Assembly (NCBI RefSeq): GCF_001672915.1
Contig: NZ_LZKR01000039.1
Location: forward strand, 1-64,000
DNA: 64,000 nt
Source: Mycobacterium sp. 1245805.9
GTDB lineage: Bacteria > Actinomycetota > Actinomycetes > Mycobacteriales > Mycobacteriaceae
Direction of reading: 5' to 3'
The translations under genes and the position numbers were made by a program. Below, one piece after another: positions 17,848 through 28,200 of the stretch; within the stretch, counting starts at the first letter, position 1, and each line of letters begins with the position of its first letter. Below the pieces are notes generated by a model. The model worked only from the letters and a program-made list of their open reading frames with translations. It was not told the origin of the DNA and did not search any database.

Positions 17848-19701
17848 TCACCCCTCCGGTCCGCGATGGCGATGCCCCGTCGTCGCGGGACGCAAAAGTT
17901 CCGGGTCGACCAACCGGCCCAGGCCGTATTCACCTCGATGCCGCGCCGACATGCCGTCGCGCCGCAGCGCATCGCCGTGGCCGGAAACCACATCGGAGAT
18001 GCTGAACAGCGACTCCGACCCGTCGTCGAGATAGTGCACATGGGAAAAGGCTGGGTTAATCGAATTGCCCGCCACCTCGGCTTTGAACCGAGTGGACCCG
18101 TAGCCATCAACGGCAGGATCAGCGCCAAGCCCTCCGAAGCTCACGCCGATTAGGCCGGGGCCGGTCACCTGCGCAGGCAACCAGGTCACCGCATCGCCGG
18201 ACGCAGCGCCGACGTAGACATGCCCGCCCGGTGGCAGATGGAAGTCGGCCGCCGAATGCGCCAGGTCGGTGCCCGGGGACCCGATCAAGACCACGTCGTT
18301 TGCGTGCATCCCATAGGCGGCCGCCGCATCCGCGACGAGAGTGGATCCGTAGGAGTGGCCAACCACCGTCATATGAGTCGGCGCACCTTCGTGGGTGACG
18401 GCAAGGGCGTTGACATCGGCCGCCAGCACCTGCGCACCACGCCGGGCCATCTCGACTTCCCGAAGAGCCGGATCGAACCAGTTATTCGGCGCGTCGTAGC
18501 CGACCCACGTGACCACCGCGGTCGGGTTGTTGCAATCGGCGCGGGCGGACTCTTGATACAGGCGCACGCCCTCGGCCTCCGCCAGCGTCCCCTCGCGCAC
18601 CGACGTGGCCGCCCCCTTCACCAAGACCGCCGTGTTGGTCGCGGTGTCGGGGTTGCCAATCGCGATGGCCGCGGTTCCCTCGCCGCCGAAGGACTCGGGC
18701 TGGTAGGCCAACAGGAAGACGTCCGCGACGCCATCTGACGCGTCCAGGCCCTGTTGGGTGCGAAAAGCGTTGGCACAGCGCTTGATTGCGGCACCCGTCA
18801 GCCCATACGACACGGGTTCAGCTAACACATCGCTGACGTCCACACCGCGCAACGCAGCCAGCTCTTCCACGCGACGAAGGTCGTCGTTCATCACCGCCTG
18901 GTTCACGCGACTCCGCACGGCGACGGGAACACCGTTGAGGTTTCCCAGCTCCGGGGGATGCTCGGCGATCAATCGGCTCTGCTGATCAGCGCTGAGCGTG
19001 TTCCACCACCGGTTGACCGCCTCGGCACTCGCTCCCAAAGGCGGAACCTGAAGCGGCTCTTCGGCATTCGTCGGCGCATCCACCGACTGAAGAACCGCCG
19101 GGTCGTAGCCGTCGGTGCGCAAGGCGATCAGCGACCTCTGCAGAGCCTCCGAGTAGCCGTCACGCCGAGACCGCACCCGACCCAACGCCGCGGCGGTGTC
19201 GTCGACGGCTTGTTGCTCCAGCGCGCGGATAAACGCATCGAGCGCCAATCGATCATCGGCGGTCAACCCGCTGTCGTTCTCCAGCGTCAGCGCCTGCCCG
19301 AGCAGATCGTCAAGCTCCCGCAGTCGAGCCTCCAACGCCGAGATGACCGCTGCGCCAAAGGATTGCGCTTCGGCCAACGCCGCCGCGACGCTTTCCAGGT
19401 CCGCCCCGATGTTGGCCAGCTGCAAGGACTGCGCACCGAGCGACCGCACGGTCCGCTGCACCTCGGCCGATCCGTTGATCGGGTGCTCGCCGGTCACCCG
19501 ATTCCAGGACGCCTCGAACCGGCGGCGCGCGGCATCGAACGCAATGCTGGATTCGGTGGTGCACCGGCCGGCGTCGTGAAACGCCTGCGCCAGTTCGGAA
19601 ATCTGCGCCGGGCGCCCGGCTTGCAGGCTGTCGTCAATCGCCCAGGGGTCGCCGCCGGCTTCGGCTATGAGGTGCGGACTGCTGATGTATCGGAAGTCCA
19701 T
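17848..19701 (-). CDS. DUF1023-type alpha/beta-hydrolase with long helical N-terminus (Rv2797c-like)
   Basis: The 617-aa protein has a helical N-terminal half (about 1-230) built like WXG/Esp-type proteins. A C-terminal alpha/beta-hydrolase domain follows, with the nucleophile elbow VVGHSYGS (Ser about 450) and downstream family residues VLIGSPGTD and FSHVHYL, which may carry the acid and His. The arrangement recalls M. tuberculosis Rv2797c, which is paired with the DUF2563 protein Rv2798c. Here the same pair sits between ESX-2 and pcnA, where M. tuberculosis has the CpnT toxin. It overlaps the upstream DUF2563 gene by 37 bases, so they are probably co-translated. The substrate (a lipid, ester or peptide bond) cannot be told from sequence. 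No signal peptide is seen. Confidence 0.75.
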   Translation of the reverse strand: MDFRYISSPHLIAEAGGDPWAIDDSLQAGRPAQISELAQAFHDAGRCTTESSIAFDAARRRFEASWNRVTGEHPINGSAEVQRTVRSLGAQSLQLANIGADLESVAAALAEAQSFGAAVISALEARLRELDDLLGQALTLENDSGLTADDRLALDAFIRALEQQAVDDTAAALGRVRSRRDGYSEALQRSLIALRTDGYDPAVLQSVDAPTNAEEPLQVPPLGASAEAVNRWWNTLSADQQSRLIAEHPPELGNLNGVPVAVRSRVNQAVMNDDLRRVEELAALRGVDVSDVLAEPVSYGLTGAAIKRCANAFRTQQGLDASDGVADVFLLAYQPESFGGEGTAAIAIGNPDTATNTAVLVKGAATSVREGTLAEAEGVRLYQESARADCNNPTAVVTWVGYDAPNNWFDPALREVEMARRGAQVLAADVNALAVTHEGAPTHMTVVGHSYGSTLVADAAAAYGMHANDVVLIGSPGTDLAHSAADFHLPPGGHVYVGAASGDAVTWLPAQVTGPGLIGVSFGGLGADPAVDGYGSTRFKAEVAGNSINPAFSHVHYLDDGSESLFSISDVVSGHGDALRRDGMSARHRGEYGLGRLVDPELLRPATTGHRHRGPEG

Positions 19702-19997
19702 CGCACCGCCCGCTCTTCGGCGGCGTTGCGGTCATCCATGTTCGTGAACTCGTCGGCGGCGTAATGCGCCCTGTGGCCGAGTCCGGTCAGCGTCTCGTGG
19801 TGGGCCTGCAAGTCCTGGACGTGCCGCCCGTGCGCGGCGGTCACCGCCTCGTGAAACGCCTCTGCGGCGGGAAAGCCCCCAAACATCCCGGACGCCAGGG
19901 GCCCCCGCGACAGCTGCTCGGCCCCCGCTTGTGCATGCCCGCCGGCGCGGTGCGACTCGTTGGCCCCCGAGTGCAGCAGGTCCGGATCAACGAACAT
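19665..19997 (-). CDS. DUF2563-family small protein, partner of the hydrolase
   Basis: This is a 110-aa helical protein beginning MFVDPDLLHSGANESHRAG, with SRGPLASGMFGGFPAAEAFH in the middle. This pattern is characteristic of the mycobacterial DUF2563 family (Rv2798c-like). Its size and helical hairpin resemble WXG100 and EsxE/EsxF-type partners, so it may form an export or folding partner for the downstream hydrolase; this is inference from gene pairing. GGGGGT lies about five bases before the ATG. The last 37 bases encode the start of the hydrolase in another frame. Confidence 0.7.
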   Translation of the reverse strand: MFVDPDLLHSGANESHRAGGHAQAGAEQLSRGPLASGMFGGFPAAEAFHEAVTAAHGRHVQDLQAHHETLTGLGHRAHYAADEFTNMDDRNAAEERAVRWTSDTSAVRTS

Positions 19998-20066
19998 TGC
20001 TACCCCCGGATCCCCGAAGCGAACTGGTGCCCAAACTAATAACCGCCCGGTTGCGGGTCAATTCAG

Positions 20067-20576
20067 TCATAAGGCGCTCGCCCCGTCCGCCAGCCCGTCG
20101 CCGTCGGTATCGGTCAGCTTGACGTTCCACTGGCCGTCGCCGTCGGAGTCGACGTACCCGGTCACGCCGCCCTCGTCGGCGCACAGCACCCGGTCGGCCA
20201 CCCCGTCGCCGTCGGTGTCGAGCAACCGGTCGTCGGCCTGGCCGTGCCCGTCGAAGTCGACCAGCGGACCGCCGGTGTGCTCGACGCCGTCCAATCCGAA
20301 CCACCGCAGCTGGCCGCCCCGGTCGAAGGCGACCCCCCACGTTCCCGACCCGTCGTCGGTGAAATACGCCTCCGGGGCGCCATCATTGTCGAGGTCGAGG
20401 ACGGCGTGGTCGGCCGTCCCGTCACCGTCGAAATCCGCCAGCGCGTCGTCCTGCATGCCGTCGCCGTCGAGATCCAACCCGATCGCATCGAGCCGGCCGT
20501 CGCCGTCCAAGTCGAGGGTGGGCTGGCCATTCCAAATGGCCGCGGAGCCATCGTCATTACCGATGCAGTAATCCAT
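20067..20576 (-). CDS. Asp/Gly-rich calcium-binding-repeat protein (Rv3906c-type)
   Basis: This 169-aa protein consists almost wholly of DxDGDG-type loops: LDLDGDGRLD, LDLDGDGMQD, DFDGDGTAD, DLDNDGAP, DFDGHGQAD, DTDGDGVAD, DSDGDGQW and DTDGDGLAD. These look like EF-hand or thrombospondin type 3 calcium loops arranged as a beta-structured repeat. There is no signal peptide or membrane segment. The length equals that recalled for Rv3906c, also just upstream of pcnA. Calcium binding is strongly suggested; the function is unknown. It reads toward the DUF2563 gene, leaving 69 bases between. Confidence 0.75.
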   Translation of the reverse strand: MDYCIGNDDGSAAIWNGQPTLDLDGDGRLDAIGLDLDGDGMQDDALADFDGDGTADHAVLDLDNDGAPEAYFTDDGSGTWGVAFDRGGQLRWFGLDGVEHTGGPLVDFDGHGQADDRLLDTDGDGVADRVLCADEGGVTGYVDSDGDGQWNVKLTDTDGDGLADGASAL

Positions 20577-20600
20577 GCCTTCTCGGACGCTGGGCCGTCG

Positions 20601-22043
20601 CTAGGCGTTCCCGCGCGACCGCCACCAGGACAACAACTCGGCGGTTGCCTCCTCGGTCGTCAGCGGCCCGCGTTCGAGCCGCAACTCCTTCAGATACCGC
20701 CACGCCTCGCCGACCTGCGGGCCGGCCGGGATCCCGAGCAGCTCCATGATCGCGTTGCCGTCCAGGTCGGGGCGCACCCGCGCCAAATCCTCCTGGGCCG
20801 CCAGCTCGGCGATCCGCGCCTCCAGCCGGTCGTAGCTGGCCTGCAGGCGCGCGGCCCGGCGCTTGTTGCGGGTCGTGCAGTCGGCGCGGACAAGCTTGTG
20901 CAGCCGCGGCAGCAGGGGCCCGGCGTCGGTGACATAGCGACGCACCGCCGAATCGGTCCACTTACCCTCGCCGTAGCCGTGGAACCGCAGATGTAAAAAC
21001 ACCAACTGCGAGACGTCGTCGACCATCTGCTTGGAGTACTTCAACGCCCGCAACCGCTTTCGGGCCATCTTGGCGCCCACCACCTCGTGGTGGTGAAAAC
21101 TCACCCCGCCGTTTTCCTCGTGCCGCCGAGTCGCCGGCTTGCCGATGTCATGCAACAGCGCGGCCCAGCGCAGCACGAGATCCGGTCCGTCGTCTTCCAG
21201 CGCGATGGCCTGGCGCAGCACCGTCAGCGAATGCTGGTAGACGTCCTTGTGCTGGTGGTGTTCGTCGATGGCCATCCGCATGCCGCCGACCTCGGGCAGC
21301 ACCACCTCGCCCATGCCGGATTCCACCAGCAGGTCGATGCCGGCCACCGGGTCGTCGCCGAGCAGCATCTTGTCCAGCTCGGCGGCCACCCGCTCGGCGC
21401 TGATCCGCGCCAGCTGCGGCGCCATCTCGTCGATCGCCTCGCGCACCCGCGGCGCGACGGTGAAGCCGAGTTGCGATACGAACCGCGCGGCGCGAAGCAT
21501 CCTCAACGGATCGTCGCCGAAGGACACCGCGGGCGCGGCCGGGGTGTCCAGCACTCGCTGGCGCAGCGCCGCCAAACCGCCTAGCGGATCAAGAAATTCG
21601 CCCGGCCCGGTCGGCATCACCCGCACCGCCATCGCGTTCACCGTGAAATCGCGGCGCACCAAATCGTCCTCGAGGCGATCGCCGAACCGCACCTCGGGTT
21701 TGCGCGACACCTGGTCGTAGGCGTCGGCGCGGAACGTCGTGATTTCCAGCCGATAGTCGCCCTTGCCGACGCCGACGGTGCCGAACTGAATCCCCGTCTC
21801 CCACACCGCGTCGGCCCAACGCCGAACCAATTCCTGGACCTGCTCGGGGCGGGCGTCGGTCGTGAAATCCAGGTCGGGACTGAGCCTGCCCAGCAACGCG
21901 TCCCGCACCGAACCGCCGACGAGGTACAGCTCGTGGCCGGCGGCATCGAAGAGCGCGCCCAGTTCACCCAGCATGGATGCATGCTTGTTCAGCGCGACCG
22001 CGGCGGCGGTCAGCAGGTCGGCATCCTGGGCGACGTCAGGCAC
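20601..22043 (-). CDS. pcnA: PcnA, CCA-adding tRNA nucleotidyltransferase / poly(A) polymerase family
   Basis: The 480-aa enzyme belongs to the class II nucleotidyltransferases that add or repair the CCA end of tRNAs. Residues 37-65 hold the signature LYLVGGSVRDALLGR and the metal-binding DLDFTTD. An RNA-binding segment follows, and the C-terminal half carries an HD-type phosphohydrolase domain (HHQHKDVYQHSL, LLHDIGKP, FHHHEVVGA). The GTG start lies in a 111-base region that diverges from mutT4 and must contain both promoters. The stop is 24 bases before the Rv3906c-like start. Confidence 0.95.
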   Translation of the reverse strand: MPDVAQDADLLTAAAVALNKHASMLGELGALFDAAGHELYLVGGSVRDALLGRLSPDLDFTTDARPEQVQELVRRWADAVWETGIQFGTVGVGKGDYRLEITTFRADAYDQVSRKPEVRFGDRLEDDLVRRDFTVNAMAVRVMPTGPGEFLDPLGGLAALRQRVLDTPAAPAVSFGDDPLRMLRAARFVSQLGFTVAPRVREAIDEMAPQLARISAERVAAELDKMLLGDDPVAGIDLLVESGMGEVVLPEVGGMRMAIDEHHQHKDVYQHSLTVLRQAIALEDDGPDLVLRWAALLHDIGKPATRRHEENGGVSFHHHEVVGAKMARKRLRALKYSKQMVDDVSQLVFLHLRFHGYGEGKWTDSAVRRYVTDAGPLLPRLHKLVRADCTTRNKRRAARLQASYDRLEARIAELAAQEDLARVRPDLDGNAIMELLGIPAGPQVGEAWRYLKELRLERGPLTTEEATAELLSWWRSRGNA

Positions 22044-22154
22044 GTTCGATCAGCGTAGTCGGGTGACGCGGCCAACACTGACCCCGCGCCGCCGGACGGC
22101 TACTAGCGGCGAGTATCTCGGGAACAAGGACCCCCGCCAGCTACTATCGCTTGG

Positions 22155-22889
22155 GTGTCGGACGCCGAACAAGCCAGACCACGTCGACGCCGAGGGCGGC
22201 GTCGGCGTCGTGGCGCGGCGACCGCGGCCGAAACCCCCACGGATCCCCAGACGAACGGCGACGCGACCGCGGCCAAACCGCGTCGATCCCGTCCGTCTCG
22301 TCGCGTCCCCGATCGACTCAAGACGGTGCACGAAACCTCCGCCGGCGGTCTCGTCATCGACGGCATCGACGGACCGCGCGACGAGCAGGTCGCGGCGCTG
22401 ATCGGCCGGGTCGATCGGCGCGGCCGGATGCTGTGGTCGCTACCCAAGGGACATATAGAGATGGGCGAGACCGCGGAGCAGACCGCGATTCGCGAGGTCG
22501 CCGAGGAAACGGGTATTCGCGGCAGCGTGCTCGCCGCGCTGGGACGCATCGACTACTGGTTCGTCACCGACGGCCGCCGGGTGCACAAGACCGTGCACCA
22601 CTATTTGATGCGCTTCTCCGGCGGGGAGCTGTCCGACGAGGACCTTGAAGTCGCCGAGGTCGCGTGGGTGCCGATCGGCGAGCTGCCCTCCCGGTTGGCC
22701 TATGCCGACGAGCGTCGCCTGGCCCAGGTCGCCGACGAGCTGATCGACAAGCTGCAGAGCGACGGCCCGTCGGCGCTTCCGCCGCTGCCTCCGAGTTCGC
22801 CCCGGCGACGCCCACAAACGCATTCACGGACCCGGCATTCCGACAAGCCCGTGGCGGGCCGGAAGAACGGTCACGGGCCAGGGCCGTGA
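22155..22889 (+). CDS. mutT4: MutT4, Nudix hydrolase
   Basis: The 244-aa protein has a very basic N-terminal 50 residues ([12 protein letters not shown]) and then a Nudix domain. The Nudix box spans about residues 99-121: GHIEMGE, then REVAEETGI. Such enzymes hydrolyse nucleoside diphosphate derivatives, for example oxidised dNTPs; MutT4's own substrate is not established here. The basic tail could bind nucleic acid. The GTG start gives a length near the 248 aa of Rv3908. Its stop overlaps the start of the next gene (GTGA). Confidence 0.88.
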   Translation: MSDAEQARPRRRRGRRRRRGAATAAETPTDPQTNGDATAAKPRRSRPSRRVPDRLKTVHETSAGGLVIDGIDGPRDEQVAALIGRVDRRGRMLWSLPKGHIEMGETAEQTAIREVAEETGIRGSVLAALGRIDYWFVTDGRRVHKTVHHYLMRFSGGELSDEDLEVAEVAWVPIGELPSRLAYADERRLAQVADELIDKLQSDGPSALPPLPPSSPRRRPQTHSRTRHSDKPVAGRKNGHGPGP

Positions 22890-25273
22890 CGGCATTCCGA
22901 CTCTGCTGGGCCGGCTTCGTGCGCCTCGCCGCAGTGGTTGGCATCGTGGCCGGTTTTGCGGTGCTCGCCGGGCCCGCCCCGCACGCGGCCGCGGGCGAGC
23001 CCGGGGAGACGCCCTTTGTCCGGGTCCGCATCGACCAGGTGACCCCGGACGTCGTAACCACGACAAGCCCGCCCGTCGTCACCGTCAGCGGCACGGTAAC
23101 CAACATCGGCGACCGCCCGGTCCGCGACGTCATGGTCCGCCTGGAGCACGCGCCGGCGGTCAACGACTCCGCGGCGCTGCGCACCTCGCTGGACGGCAGC
23201 ACCGACCAATACCAGGCGGCGGCGGACTTCCTCACGGTGGCCCCCGAACTGCAGCGCGGCCAGGAGGTGGGCTTCACCCTGTCGGCCCCGCTGCGCGCGT
23301 TGACCAAGCCGTCCCTCGGGATGGACAAGCCCGGGATCTACCCCGTCCTGGTCAACGTCAACGGGACACCCGACTACGGCGCCCCGGCCCGCCTCGACAA
23401 CGCGCGGTTCCTGCTGCCCGTGGTCGGCGTGCCACCCGACCACGCCGACGACGTCAATTCCGCCGTCGCGCCCGACACCTCCAAACCCGTGTGGATCACC
23501 ATGCTCTGGCCGCTGGCCGATCGGCCGCGACTGTCCCCCGGGGTGCCCGGGGGCACCATTCCGGTCCGGTTGGTCGACGACGACTTGGCCACCTCCCTGG
23601 CCACCGGCGGGCGGCTGGACGTCCTGCTCTCCGCCGCCGAGGTCGCCACCAGCCACGACGTCGACCCGGACGGCGCCGTCAGCCATGCGCTGTGCCTGGC
23701 CGTCGACCCGGATCTGCTGGTCACCGTCAACGCGATGACCGGCGGATACGTGGTGTCCAATTCGCCCGACGGGCCCGCCCAGCTGCCCGGCACCCCGACC
23801 CACCCGGGCACCGGGCAGGCCGCCGCGACCGAGTGGCTGAACCGGCTGCGCGCCCTTTCCCACCGCACCTGTGTGGCGCCGCTGCCCTACGCCCAGGCCG
23901 ACCTCGACGCCCTGCAACGCGTCAACGACCCCGGGCTGAGCGCCGCCGCCACCAACAGCGTCGGCGGCATCGTCGACCGCATCCTCGACGTCCAATCCAC
24001 CCGCGGCGCCACGCTGTTGCCCGACGGCCCGTTGACCGGCCGAACCGTCAGCCTGCTCAGCGCCAACGACAGCACGGTCGCGATCGCCGCCGGCGAGCTG
24101 TCCGCCCATGATTCGGGAACCGACAATCCGGCCGGCGTCGACACCGCGCCCCGCCGGCTCTCGCCCCAGGTGGTCGTCGCGCCGTTCGACCCGGCCGTCG
24201 GCGCCGCGCTCGCCGGGGCGGGCAACAACCCCACCGTCCCCACCTACCTGGACTCCTCGCTGACCGTCCGCCTCTCGCACGACTCCAACACCGCCCGGCG
24301 CCAGGACGCGTTGGGCTCGATCTTCTGGCACGCGCTGCAGCGCGACGCCGCGCCGCGCACCCAGCTGCTGGTACCTCCGGCGACGTGGAACCTGCAGGCC
24401 GACGACGCGCAGGTCATCCTGACCGCGCTGGCCACCAGCATCCGGTCCGGACTGGCGGTGCCTCGGCCGCTACCGGCCGTCATCGCCGAGGCCGGGGCCC
24501 GCACCGAGCCGCCCGAACAGGCGGCCAACGACGGCGCCGCGCGTGGCCGGTTCAGCGACGACGTCACCGCCAACATCGCCGCCCAGGTCGCAAGGCTGTG
24601 GGGCCTGACCTCCGCGCTGAGCACCGACGAGCGCACCGGCCTGACCGGCGTCCAGTACACCGCGCCGCTGCGGGAGGACATGCTGCGCGCGTTGAGCCAA
24701 TCCGAACCCCCCGACACCCGCAACGGGCTCGCCCAGCAGCGCCTGGTGGTGGTCGGCAAGACCATCAACGACTTGTTCGGGGCGGTCACGATCGTCAACC
24801 CGGGCGGCTCCTACACCCTGGCCACCGAGCACAGCCCGCTGCCGCTGGCGCTGCACAACGGCCTCGCGGTCCCCATCCGGGTGCGGCTGCAGGTCGACGC
24901 CCCGCCGGGCATGACGGTCACCGACGTCGGCCAGATCGAATTGCCGCCGGGCTACCTGCCGCTGCGGGTGCCGATCGAGGTCAATTTCACCCAGCGCGTC
25001 GCGGTCGATGTGACGCTGCGAACCCCCGACGGCATGCGGCTCGGCGAGCCGGTGCGGTTGTCGGTGCATTCCAACGCGTACGGCAAGGTGCTGTTCGCGA
25101 TCACTCTCAGCGCGGCGGCGGTGCTGGTGCTGCTGGCCGGTCGCCGGCTGTGGCACCGGTTCCGCGGCCAGCCCGACCGCGCCGACCTGGACCGCCCCGA
25201 CCCGCCGCACCCCAGATCCGCCGACCTGCACGACGAGATCGACGATCGGGTCGAGCACAAACCCCGCGTATGA
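22886..25273 (+). CDS. Large exported, C-terminally anchored protein upstream of MurJ (Rv3909-type, DUF6049)
   Basis: The product is 795 aa, with an N-terminal signal or anchor ([27 protein letters not shown]) and a long extracytoplasmic part. A C-terminal transmembrane helix follows ([18 protein letters not shown]) with a basic cytosolic tail. The first external domain is beta-sandwich-like ([15 protein letters not shown]). Actinobacteria keep this gene immediately before murJ, which suggests a role in envelope assembly with the flippase. The start chosen overlaps mutT4 by four bases (GTGA); a longer reading back to 22664 would run through the mutT4 coding region. It ends in an ATGA overlap with mviN. 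Confidence 0.8.
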   Translation: MTAFRLCWAGFVRLAAVVGIVAGFAVLAGPAPHAAAGEPGETPFVRVRIDQVTPDVVTTTSPPVVTVSGTVTNIGDRPVRDVMVRLEHAPAVNDSAALRTSLDGSTDQYQAAADFLTVAPELQRGQEVGFTLSAPLRALTKPSLGMDKPGIYPVLVNVNGTPDYGAPARLDNARFLLPVVGVPPDHADDVNSAVAPDTSKPVWITMLWPLADRPRLSPGVPGGTIPVRLVDDDLATSLATGGRLDVLLSAAEVATSHDVDPDGAVSHALCLAVDPDLLVTVNAMTGGYVVSNSPDGPAQLPGTPTHPGTGQAAATEWLNRLRALSHRTCVAPLPYAQADLDALQRVNDPGLSAAATNSVGGIVDRILDVQSTRGATLLPDGPLTGRTVSLLSANDSTVAIAAGELSAHDSGTDNPAGVDTAPRRLSPQVVVAPFDPAVGAALAGAGNNPTVPTYLDSSLTVRLSHDSNTARRQDALGSIFWHALQRDAAPRTQLLVPPATWNLQADDAQVILTALATSIRSGLAVPRPLPAVIAEAGARTEPPEQAANDGAARGRFSDDVTANIAAQVARLWGLTSALSTDERTGLTGVQYTAPLREDMLRALSQSEPPDTRNGLAQQRLVVVGKTINDLFGAVTIVNPGGSYTLATEHSPLPLALHNGLAVPIRVRLQVDAPPGMTVTDVGQIELPPGYLPLRVPIEVNFTQRVAVDVTLRTPDGMRLGEPVRLSVHSNAYGKVLFAITLSAAAVLVLLAGRRLWHRFRGQPDRADLDRPDPPHPRSADLHDEIDDRVEHKPRV

Positions 25274-28200
25274 ACCCCGCCTCCCGGCGGACGCACCCAC
25301 AGCCGCCACCGCAACGCCTCCCGGCGGGGCCACGCCACGCCCGCCCGGGCCCACCGACCGGTCCCCTGCCGCCGGTGCCCGAGCTCGCTCGGCGCCGACC
25401 CGAGCTGTCCGACGCCGCGCTGGTCTCGCGGTCGTGGGCGATGGCGTTCGCGACGCTGATCAGCCGGATCACCGGCTTCGGCAAGATCGTGTTGCTGGCC
25501 GCGATTCTGGGCGCCGCGCTGGCGAGCTCATACTCGGTGGCCAATCAGCTCCCAACCCTGATCGCCGCGCTCGTGCTGGAGGCGACGTTCACGGCGATAT
25601 TCGTGCCTGTGCTGGCGCGCGCCGAGCAAAGCGACCCCGACGGTGGCGCGGCGTTCGTGCGGCGCCTGGTCACGCTGACGACCGCGCTACTGGTCGTCGC
25701 CACGACGCTGGCAGTACTCGCCGCGCCCCTGCTGGTGCGGCTGATGCTGGGCCGAAATCCGCAGGTCAACGAGCCCCTGACCACCGCGTTTGCGTACCTG
25801 CTGCTGCCGCAGGTGCTCGCCTATGGCCTGACGTCGGTCTTCATGGCGATCCTGAACACCCGCAACATATTCGGGCCGACGGCATGGGCGCCGGTGGTGA
25901 ATAACCTGGTCGCGATCACGACTCTGGGCGTATACCTCGCGGTCCCCGGCGAGCTCTCGGTCGACCCCGTTCGGATGGGCAACGCCAAGCTGCTGGTGCT
26001 CGGCATCGGCACCAACTTGGGGGTGTTCGCCCAGGTCGCCGTGCTGCTGGTGGCGTTGAAGCGCCAGCGCGTGAGCCTGCGCCCGCTATGGGGAATCGAT
26101 CAGCGGCTCAAACACTTCGGCACGATGGCCGGCGCGATGATGCTCTACGTCGTGATCAGCCAGCTCGGCCTGGTGGTTGGCAACCAAATCGCCAGCACGG
26201 CAGCGGCTTCCGGCCCCGCGATCTACAACTACACCTGGCTGGTCCTGATGCTGCCTTACGGCATGATCGGCGTCACCGTGCTGACCGTGGTGATGCCGCG
26301 GCTGAGCCGCAATGCCGCCGCCAATGACACCGGGGCGGTGCTTGCCGACGTATCACTGGCGACCCGGCTGACACTCGTCACGCTGATCCCGATCGTGGCG
26401 TTCATGACCGTCGGCGGGCCGGCGATCGGCAGCGCGCTGTTCGCCTACGGGCATTTCGGGGAGGTCGACGCCGGCTACCTTGGCGCCGCGATCGCATTGT
26501 CGGCGTTCACGTTGATCCCCTACGGCCTGGTGCTGCTGCAGCTGCGCGTCTTCTACGCGCGCGAGCAACCCTGGACGCCGATCGTGCTCATCCTGGTCAT
26601 CACCGCCGTCAAAATCGTCGGCTCGGTGCTGGCACCACACCTCACCCACGACCCCAAGCTGGTGGCCGGCTTACTCGGCCTGGCCAACGGCCTCGGCTTC
26701 CTGGCCGGGGCGATCGTCGGCTACTACCTGCTGCGACGCGCGCTGCTGCCCAAGGGCGGCCACCTGATCGGCGTCGACGCGCTGCGCACAATCCTGGTGA
26801 CGACCGTCGCGTCAATGCTGGCCGGCCTCGTCGCCCACGTGAGCGATCGGCTGCTCGGGCTCGCCCGGCTGACGGCGCACGGCGGCGCAGGCTCGCTGCT
26901 GCGGCTGTTGGTGATGGCGATCATCATGTTGCCGATCATCGCGGCCGTCATGGTTCGCGCGCGGGTGCCCGAAGCGCAGGCGGCGATTGATGCGCTCAGG
27001 CACCGGATTTCACGCCGCGGCCCGGGCATCGCGGTAGCTTCGCGCAAACCGGCTGAGCAACAGGGATCGTCTCGGCCGGGCCGCGTCACGTACCCTGAGC
27101 AGAGGAATTCGTCCCCGCCGGGGGTAAGAGCGGTCCAGGAGCCGATCCGGCGCAGGCCTCCGGAGCGGGTAGCCAGCGCCCGAGTAGCGAAAGGACCGGA
27201 GGTGACCGACCGCCCATTGGAGAGCGCATCCAGCGCTGGATCCGATTTGGGGTCAGGCGCCGAGAATCCGCGCCCCGTCGCCGACGACTTCCAGCCCGAC
27301 ATTCCGCCCGGGCCGGCGCACGAACGGCCGGCGCCGCGCACGACCGACCGCCTGAACGGCGACCTGTCGGTGGACACCGCCGGCGGACCCGGGGACGACG
27401 TGCACCTCGTCCCGGGCGCCCGCATCGCCGCGGGCCGATATCGCCTGCTGGTCTTCCACGGCGGCGCGCCCCCGCTGCAGTTCTGGCAGGCGCTGGACAC
27501 CAAGCTGGACCGGCAGGTGGCGCTGACCTTCGTCGATCCCGACGGCGCCCTGCCCCACGAGGTGCTGCAGGACATCCTGTCCCGAACCCTGCGGCTGAGC
27601 CGGATCGACAAACCCGGCATCGCCCGCGTCCTCGACGTGGTCCACACCGGCTCCGGCGGCCTGGTCGTCTCGGAATGGATCCGCGGCGGTTCGCTGCAGG
27701 AGGTGGCCGACACCGCGCCGTCGCCCATCGGCGCCGTCCGCGCGATGCAATCGCTGGCCGCCGCCGCCGACGCCGCGCACCGCGCGGGGGTCGCGCTGTC
27801 GATCGACCATCCCAGCCGGGTGCGCGTCAGCATCGAAGGCGATGTGGTGCTGGCCTATCCGGCGACCATGCCCGACGGCAACCCGCAACAGGACATCCGC
27901 GGGATCGGCGCCGCCCTCTATGCGCTGCTGGTCAATCGGTGGCCACTGCCGGAGTCCGGGGTGCGCAGCGGGCTGGCGCCGGCCGAGCGTGATGCCACGG
28001 GTAATCCCGTCGAACCCATGGCGATCGACCGCGAGATCCCGTTCCAGGTTTCCGCGGTCGCGGTGCGTGCGGTTCAAGAAGACGGCGGAATACGCAGCGC
28101 CTCAACCCTTTTGAACTTGCTGCAGCAGGCGACGGCGGTGGCTGATCGCACCGAGGTGCTCGGCCCGATCGACGATTCGCCCGCGCTGCCCCCCACCACC

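Noticed and set aside
17763..18128. 121-codon minus-strand frame at the end of the hydrolase gene
   Set aside because: It overlaps the hydrolase frame for most of its length, is rich in low-quality Arg/Trp/Met content, and shows no family features.
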